From positions 1 to 10,605 of the forward strand of contig CAKOQM010000043.1 in assembly GCA_934101275.1 (NCBI GenBank): DNA of 10,605 bases, read 5' to 3'. The position numbers and the translations under genes are program-made. The DNA comes from an uncultured Bacilli bacterium (GTDB taxonomy: Bacteria; Bacillota_I; Bacilli_A; RF39; UBA660). Shown piece by piece: positions 6,497-10,605 of this stretch (positions within the stretch are counted from its first letter, which is position 1; each line of letters begins with the position of its first letter). The notes under the pieces are model-generated. The model searched no databases, was not told the origin of the DNA, and saw nothing but the letters and a program-made list of their open reading frames with translations.

Positions 6497-7685
6497 AGAA
6501 GATTTTCCGATGCTAAGTAAAGATTATATTTATTTAGATAATGGCGCGACGACGTTAAAACCTAAATGTGTGATTGATAAAATCGTTGATTACTATGAAA
6601 ATTATTCTGCAAATGCCCATCGTGGAGATTATGATATTTCTTTTAGAGTGGATGAAGAATATGAAAAAGCAAGAGAAATTGTCCGAAAATTTATTCAAGC
6701 TAAAGATAGAGAAAGTATCGTTTTTACAAGTGGTTCTACAGAAAGCTTAAATATGATAGCCACCGGTTTTTTTAAAAAATATTTAGAAGCTGGGGATGAA
6801 ATTTTAATTACGAAAAGTGAACATGCATCCAATGTTTTACCTTGGTTTCGTCTTCAAAATGAATTAGGCGTTATCGTAAAATACATTCCTTTAGACGATA
6901 ATCATTATGTGACGGTGGATAATTTTAAAAAAGCTTTAACACCTCGTACCAAAGTTGTGTCTCTTGCTTGGATGACTAATGTCATCGGGGATAAAAGACC
7001 GATTGAAGAAATCACAAAAATTGCCCATGAAAATGGTATCTTTGTTGTAGTAGATGGCGCGCAAAGTGTTCCCCATCAAAAAACAGATGTCACGGCTTCG
7101 GATATTGATTTTTTAGCTTTTTCAGGGCATAAAATGTGTGGACCTACCGGTATTGGAGTTTTATATGGCAAAAAAGAATTACTAGAAGCCATGGAACCTA
7201 TTAATTTAGGTGGGGGAATGAATGAGTCATTTGATAGTCCAAGTGAAATTTATTTAAAAGAGTTACCGACTCGTTTAGAAGCAGGAACGCCTCACATTGA
7301 AGCGGCGATTGGGCTTGGAGCAGCCATTGAATACTTAGAACAAATTGGGATGGATAATATTGAAACTTATGAAAAACGCTTGCGAAAGTACGCTATTGAA
7401 AAAATGATTCAAATTCCCCATTTAGATATTTTAAATATGGAATCGGATGGTGGCATTATTTCCTTTAATGTTCAAGGTATTTTTAGTCAAGATGTCGCTT
7501 ATTATTTAAACAAATACAAAATATGTGTTCGGGCGGGAAACCACTGCGCTAAAATTTTAAAAAATGAAGTCGGTGTAACCAATAGTTTACGGATGAGTCT
7601 TTATTTTTACAATACCAAAGAAGAAGTCGACGCGGTATGCGAATTATTAGAAAATATAGAAAAGATAAGAAAAGAGATGATTTAG
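6489..7685 (+). CDS. sufS: Cysteine desulfurase SufS
   Basis: SufS is a PLP-dependent group II cysteine desulfurase that converts L-cysteine to L-alanine and holds the sulfur as a persulfide for SufU. From ATG 6489 it has 398 residues, close to the usual 400-410. It begins DFPMLSKDYIYLDNGATTLKP, the family opening. Further motifs are FTSGSTESLNMIA (PLP phosphate contact), SEHASNVLPW, VVDGAQSVPH (Asp and Gln contacting PLP), FSGHKMCGPTGIGVLYG with Schiff-base Lys215, and RAGNHCAK with catalytic Cys353. Most SufS proteins I recall have RAGHHCAQ here, so Asn for the first His is a small deviation. The short active-site loop marks group II (SufS) rather than group I (IscS/NifS). It overlaps the sufD-like gene by 8 bases and its TAG stop abuts the sufU ATG. 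Confidence 0.95.
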   Translation: MNREDFPMLSKDYIYLDNGATTLKPKCVIDKIVDYYENYSANAHRGDYDISFRVDEEYEKAREIVRKFIQAKDRESIVFTSGSTESLNMIATGFFKKYLEAGDEILITKSEHASNVLPWFRLQNELGVIVKYIPLDDNHYVTVDNFKKALTPRTKVVSLAWMTNVIGDKRPIEEITKIAHENGIFVVVDGAQSVPHQKTDVTASDIDFLAFSGHKMCGPTGIGVLYGKKELLEAMEPINLGGGMNESFDSPSEIYLKELPTRLEAGTPHIEAAIGLGAAIEYLEQIGMDNIETYEKRLRKYAIEKMIQIPHLDILNMESDGGIISFNVQGIFSQDVAYYLNKYKICVRAGNHCAKILKNEVGVTNSLRMSLYFYNTKEEVDAVCELLENIEKIRKEMI

Positions 7686-8120
7686 ATGGATGAAGAAACA
7701 AGAAGAGAGATTATTCTAGAAAATTATATGCAACCTTTAAATAAGCATAAAACAGAAGATAAAAGTTACGAAATGGTGAATACCAACAATTCTTCTTGTA
7801 TCGATAATTTAGATATTTATGTTCAAATCAAAGATGGAATCATCAAAGATATTTGTTTCGATGGCGAGGCATGTGCGATTTCTACATCATCCACATCTAT
7901 CATGATTCATAATTTGATTGGCAAAACTATTGATGAAGCCTTAAATTATATTGATAATTTTGAAAATATGCTAAATGAAAAAAATTATGATGAAGATTTA
8001 TTAGAAAGTGCCATTGTCTATAGTGAAATTTATAAACAAGGAAACCGAAAACATTGTGCTTATCTTCCTTATGAAGGCATCAAAAAAATATTACAAAAGC
8101 AAAAAGAACAAACAGAATAG
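7686..8120 (+). CDS. sufU: Sulfur-transfer zinc protein SufU
   Basis: SufU is the zinc-dependent sulfurtransferase that accepts persulfide sulfur from SufS in Gram-positive Suf systems. The 144 residues match the family length. The zinc ligands are all present: Cys38 and Asp40 in SSCIDNLD, Cys63 in GEACAISTSSTSIM, and Cys124 in GNRKHCAYLPYEGI. The Cys-X-Asp ligand pair and the NRxxCxxLP motif fit SufU rather than the IscU scaffold. The ATG directly follows the sufS stop (TAG|ATG) without a strong ribosome binding site, so translation is probably coupled to sufS. In many Bacillota sufB follows sufU; here it does not. Confidence 0.94.
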   Translation: MDEETRREIILENYMQPLNKHKTEDKSYEMVNTNNSSCIDNLDIYVQIKDGIIKDICFDGEACAISTSSTSIMIHNLIGKTIDEALNYIDNFENMLNEKNYDEDLLESAIVYSEIYKQGNRKHCAYLPYEGIKKILQKQKEQTE

Positions 8121-8137
8121 AGATATTTTGTTTTTTC

Positions 8138-8165
8138 TTGCCTTTTTAAAGATAATCTTTATAAT
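8138..8165 (+). promoter_or_regulatory. Promoter for the orphan gene at 8190
   Basis: TTGCCT (8138-8143), a 16-base spacer and a perfect TATAAT (8160-8165) lie between sufU and the next gene. Transcription would start near 8172, leaving a leader of about 18 bases that holds the ribosome binding site AAAGGA (8177-8182). This suggests the orphan gene is not simply the last gene of the suf operon. Confidence 0.6.
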
Positions 8166-8170
8166 AAAGA
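8156..8170. repeat. Perfect 15-bp palindrome over the -10 box
   Basis: TCTTTATAATAAAGA is an inverted repeat with 7-bp arms around a central A at 8163. It covers the whole -10 hexamer, a typical place for a repressor operator. Both arms are AT-rich, so chance symmetry is possible. Confidence 0.4.
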
Positions 8171-8189
8171 AAAACGAAAGGAAAATATT

Positions 8190-8963
8190 ATGAAATTAGA
8201 AATGTGCGAGAATTCATTTACTTATGTTACCCAGACAGGTAAAATTCATGAGTTAAAACCAAACGGCATCAAAAAAGAAGATATGTATAATTTTCTTTCC
8301 TTATGCTTATATCGTGATTATTTAGTTATTGAACATGATGGAAAAAAAGATGATAGGGCATCATGGAATGTATTAATGAGCTTGCCAAGAAATTTAAGTT
8401 TAAATCAAGAACAAATAGCCAGTAAATGGTTAAAAGAAAAGAAAAATTTTGAAAGTTTTTCTGTTCAATCTTTGGGAGAAAATTGTTATTATCCTCATTT
8501 TACAAAAGGTGATGGCTACTATCAAGCTGACTATGAATATCTAGGACCACTTAATGAAAACATTGTACAATGCCTTCTTTCATCGAAATATATCTTTTGT
8601 TTAGATTATTCGACATACACATCCATAGACAATATGGCAAAGGTTACTTCCAATGTTTCATGTCTTTTTGGTATAGAATCTCATAATATCCAAGATATTA
8701 TAAAATACTTTATGCAAAATGATGGACTTGTTATTACAAGGACAACCGATGACGATTTAAAAAGAGTTGTTTATTTGCCACATAAAACAACCGATCTGGA
8801 AAGATTATATTTAAGTTTTTTCTTTAATCAGCGCCTTATAAAGTACGTTATTAACGATAGTGAACACTTAGATGTTGTTCTTCCCAAAGCGGAAAAAGAA
8901 AACATAAATTTAAGTACGTCAGATGAACAAGTTTTAGCCCTACGTCCTAATAAATTATTGTGA
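8190..8963 (+). CDS. Hypothetical protein between suf genes and miaB
   Basis: I do not recognise this 257-residue protein. It has AAAGGA 7 bases before the ATG and its own promoter, so it is very likely expressed. There is no signal peptide and no clear membrane segment, so a cytoplasmic location is likely. It contains six scattered cysteines (6, 39, 99, 128, 137, 158) without a CxxC motif, aromatic-rich patches (GENCYYPH, GDGYYQADYEYLGP, LDYSTYTS) and mixed alpha/beta character. It shows no similarity I can see to SufB, which often occupies this position after sufU. It ends in TGA, evidence for the standard code, and its stop codon overlaps the -35 of the miaB promoter. Confidence 0.75.
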   Translation: MKLEMCENSFTYVTQTGKIHELKPNGIKKEDMYNFLSLCLYRDYLVIEHDGKKDDRASWNVLMSLPRNLSLNQEQIASKWLKEKKNFESFSVQSLGENCYYPHFTKGDGYYQADYEYLGPLNENIVQCLLSSKYIFCLDYSTYTSIDNMAKVTSNVSCLFGIESHNIQDIIKYFMQNDGLVITRTTDDDLKRVVYLPHKTTDLERLYLSFFFNQRLIKYVINDSEHLDVVLPKAEKENINLSTSDEQVLALRPNKLL

Positions 8964-8986
8964 AAAACTAAAATTATTAGTATAAT
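8958..8986 (+). promoter_or_regulatory. miaB promoter
   Basis: TTGTGA (8958-8963), a 17-base spacer and a perfect TATAAT (8981-8986) form a good vegetative promoter. The -35 includes the TGA stop of the preceding gene. Transcription would start near 8993, about 25 bases before the miaB ATG, with AGGAGGTG at 9005-9012 as a strong ribosome binding site. Confidence 0.7.
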
Positions 8987-9017
8987 GAGATAGATTTGTT
9001 ATTTAGGAGGTGCTCTT

Positions 9018-10421
9018 ATGAACTTGCCAAATTTAAAAGAAGCAAAAATAAGAAGTGATAAAACAGTAGAATATAAAAAACAAGAACTTACGGGATCTAA
9101 TATTTTTCAAGGTAAAAAGTATTTTTTAAGAACTTATGGTTGTCAAATGAATGAACATGATTCTGAGGAAATTGAAGGTATTTTAGAATATTTAGGTATG
9201 AGTCCTATTGATGAAATGGAAAAGGCGGACGTTATTATTTTAAATACCTGTGCCATAAGAGAAAATGCTCATGATAAAGTTTTTGGGTACTTAGGTCGTG
9301 TCAAACATTTAAAAAAAGAAAGACCTGATGTCATTTTAGCCATTGGTGGTTGTATGAGTCAAGAAGAAAATATTGTATCAGAGATAAAGAAAAGACATCC
9401 ATATGTTAATATTGTCTTTGGAACACATAATATTCATGAGTTAGGCGAATATTTACTTTCCTGTAAGAGTAGTAAGCAAGATATCGAAGTCTATAGTAAA
9501 GAAGGCGATGTCATTGAAAATGTCCGTTATAAAAGAGCGTCTCACATTAATGCTTGGGTAAATATTATTTATGGTTGTGATAAATTTTGTACCTATTGTA
9601 TTGTCCCTTATACAAGAGGAAAGGAACGTTCTAGAAAATTAGAAGAAATTGTTAGTGAAGTAGAAAAGTTAAAAAAAGAAGGTTACCAAGAAGTTACTCT
9701 TTTAGGCCAAAATGTAAATGCCTATGGTCACGATTTAAATGAAAATATTGCTTTTTCTGATTTACTTGAAGCGATTGCTAAAACGGGTATTCCAAGAATT
9801 CGTTTTGTAACCAGTCATCCTTGGAACTTTACGGACGAAATGATTGACGTCATTAGTAAGTATGATAATATTATGCCTTACATTCATCTACCTATTCAAA
9901 GTGGTTCTTCTAGAATTTTAAAATTAATGGGTCGTCGTTATACGAAGGAAGAATACTTAGAACTTTTCCATAAAATGAAAAAAAGCATTCCTGGTGTTGC
10001 TATCACGACAGATATTATTGTAGGATTCCCTGGCGAAACAGAAGAAGATTTTAAAGATACTCTAGATATTGTGGAAGAATGTCAATTTGATGGCGCGTAT
10101 ACTTTTATTTTTAGTCCACGCGAAGGCACACCTGCAAGTAAAATGAAGGATGATACACCATTAAAAGAAAAGGAAGAAAGACTTTATCGGTTAAATGAAA
10201 GAATTAATTACTACTCCAAATTGAATAACGAAAAACTTTTAAAAGAAACCGTGGAGGTTCTTATTCTTGGAAGTAGTGAGAAAGATGAAACAAAAGTTTA
10301 TGGTTATACGGATACGATGAAGCTTGTGAATGTTTCAGCACCAAAGGATACGATAGGAAAAATTATTAAAGTAAAAATAACCGATGCTAAAAGTTTTAGT
10401 CTTGATGGCGAAATGATCTAG
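9018..10421 (+). CDS. miaB: tRNA-2-methylthio-N6-dimethylallyladenosine synthase MiaB
   Basis: MiaB is a radical-SAM methylthiotransferase that adds a methylthio group to N6-isopentenyladenosine at position 37 of tRNAs reading UNN codons. The 467 residues hold all three domains. The UPF0004 domain (about 34-150) has Cys42 (YGCQMNEHDSE), Cys78 (NTCAIRENA) and Cys112 (GGCMSQEEN) for the auxiliary [4Fe-4S] cluster. The radical-SAM domain has Cys187, Cys191 and Cys194 in YGCDKFCTYCIVPYTRG. The TRAM domain for RNA binding is at about 403-467. ENAHDKVFGYLGR and RGKERSRK fit MiaB rather than MtaB or RimO. The N-terminal extension of about 30 residues is usual in Bacillota. As a user of two Fe-S clusters it depends on the Suf products encoded upstream, but it has its own promoter and terminator. 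Confidence 0.96.
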   Translation: MNLPNLKEAKIRSDKTVEYKKQELTGSNIFQGKKYFLRTYGCQMNEHDSEEIEGILEYLGMSPIDEMEKADVIILNTCAIRENAHDKVFGYLGRVKHLKKERPDVILAIGGCMSQEENIVSEIKKRHPYVNIVFGTHNIHELGEYLLSCKSSKQDIEVYSKEGDVIENVRYKRASHINAWVNIIYGCDKFCTYCIVPYTRGKERSRKLEEIVSEVEKLKKEGYQEVTLLGQNVNAYGHDLNENIAFSDLLEAIAKTGIPRIRFVTSHPWNFTDEMIDVISKYDNIMPYIHLPIQSGSSRILKLMGRRYTKEEYLELFHKMKKSIPGVAITTDIIVGFPGETEEDFKDTLDIVEECQFDGAYTFIFSPREGTPASKMKDDTPLKEKEERLYRLNERINYYSKLNNEKLLKETVEVLILGSSEKDETKVYGYTDTMKLVNVSAPKDTIGKIIKVKITDAKSFSLDGEMI

Positions 10422-10447
10422 TTTAATATTTTAAATGTAAAAATCAT

Positions 10448-10483
10448 AAAAAACCGTTTTTGATTCAAAAAGAACGGTTTTTT
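10448..10483 (+). terminator. Intrinsic terminator of miaB
   Basis: An 11-bp stem (AAAAAACCGTT at 10448-10458 with AACGGTTTTTT at 10473-10483), possibly extended inward after a bulged G, ends in six Ts. The A tract on the other arm means it could also stop transcription from the right on the minus strand. Confidence 0.8.
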
Positions 10484-10534
10484 CATGGAATAATAAACGT
10501 GAAAAAAACTTAATTATGTAAACAATGTGTCAAA

Positions 10535-10601
10535 TTTTAAACTTTTTTACTGTTTTTTGAACTTTTTTCAAAGAAAAAAAAGGAAATCAGAGATTTTTTT
10601 T
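10535..10601. other. Phased T/A tracts, probably curved intergenic DNA
   Basis: Three T6 tracts start at 10543, 10553 and 10563, exactly 10 bp apart, followed by an A8 tract (10574-10581) and a T8 tract (10594-10601). AACTTTTTT occurs at 10540-10548 and again 20 bases later. Tracts repeated once per helical turn bend DNA. An AAATC/GATTT mini-hairpin (10584-10596) could be a weak terminator on either strand. No gene is visible to the window end. Confidence 0.45.
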
Positions 10602-10605
10602 GAAT

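Noticed and set aside
8099..8147. Possible terminator at the end of sufU (GC...GC arms followed by CTTTTT)
   Set aside because: The hairpin needs several unpaired A and T bases and overlaps the promoter of the next gene; too imperfect to call, so some read-through from sufU is possible.
8008..8193. 61-residue open frame overlapping the end of sufU
   Set aside because: It runs in another frame of sufU, lacks a good ribosome binding site, and its C-terminal part is a translation of the AT-rich promoter region.
1..10605. CRISPR array, insertion sequence, tRNA or rRNA genes
   Set aside because: No regularly spaced repeats, transposase motifs, terminal inverted repeats or recognisable tRNA/rRNA sequences were seen on either strand.
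1..10605. Mycoplasma-type code (TGA = Trp), suggested by the low G+C
   Set aside because: Tryptophans in conserved positions are TGG and the gene at 8190 ends in TGA just before a promoter, so the standard code fits.

Overview
The window is AT-rich DNA (by eye about 30% G+C) from a monoderm, low-GC Bacillota-like bacterium. All recognisable genes are on the + strand. Strong AGGAGG-type ribosome binding sites, T-tract terminators, membrane-anchored peptidoglycan hydrolases and a SufC/SufS/SufU-type iron-sulfur locus all fit that group. Tryptophan is TGG and at least one gene ends in TGA, so the genetic code is standard, unlike Mycoplasma. An uncultured gut Bacilli or Erysipelotrichia/RF39-like lineage is my inference; nothing here fixes the species.

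Layout. (1) 1-1518: a terminator from an upstream gene, then a membrane-anchored protein with an Ig-like domain and an NlpC/P60-like cysteine-peptidase domain, closed by its own terminator. (2) 1529-4292: a membrane-anchored, multi-Ig N-acetylmuramoyl-L-alanine amidase-like protein, followed at 23 bases by a family 2 glycosyltransferase. These three genes form a cell-envelope block. (3) 4303-8120: an unrecognised protein with a possible winged-helix N-terminus, then tightly packed sufC, a half-length sufD-like gene, sufS and sufU. Two of these junctions are 8-base ATGAATAR overlaps and one is TAG|ATG abutment. (4) 8138-8963: a promoter and an orphan 257-residue protein of unknown function. (5) 8958-10483: a good promoter, miaB and a strong terminator. 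(6) 10484-10605: non-coding DNA with 10-bp-phased T tracts.

How the genes work together. SufS takes sulfur from cysteine, SufU relays it, and SufC plus the SufB/D-type scaffold build Fe-S clusters. MiaB downstream needs two [4Fe-4S] clusters to thiomethylate tRNA, so the Suf products and MiaB are linked as supplier and client, although miaB has its own promoter.

The two most interesting points are these. The Suf locus has no sufB, and its only SufB/D-family scaffold is 217 residues, about half the usual length. Separately, a terminator-like hairpin sequesters the sufC Shine-Dalgarno while carrying the upstream gene's stop codon in its loop, which suggests translation-coupled control of the whole suf operon.
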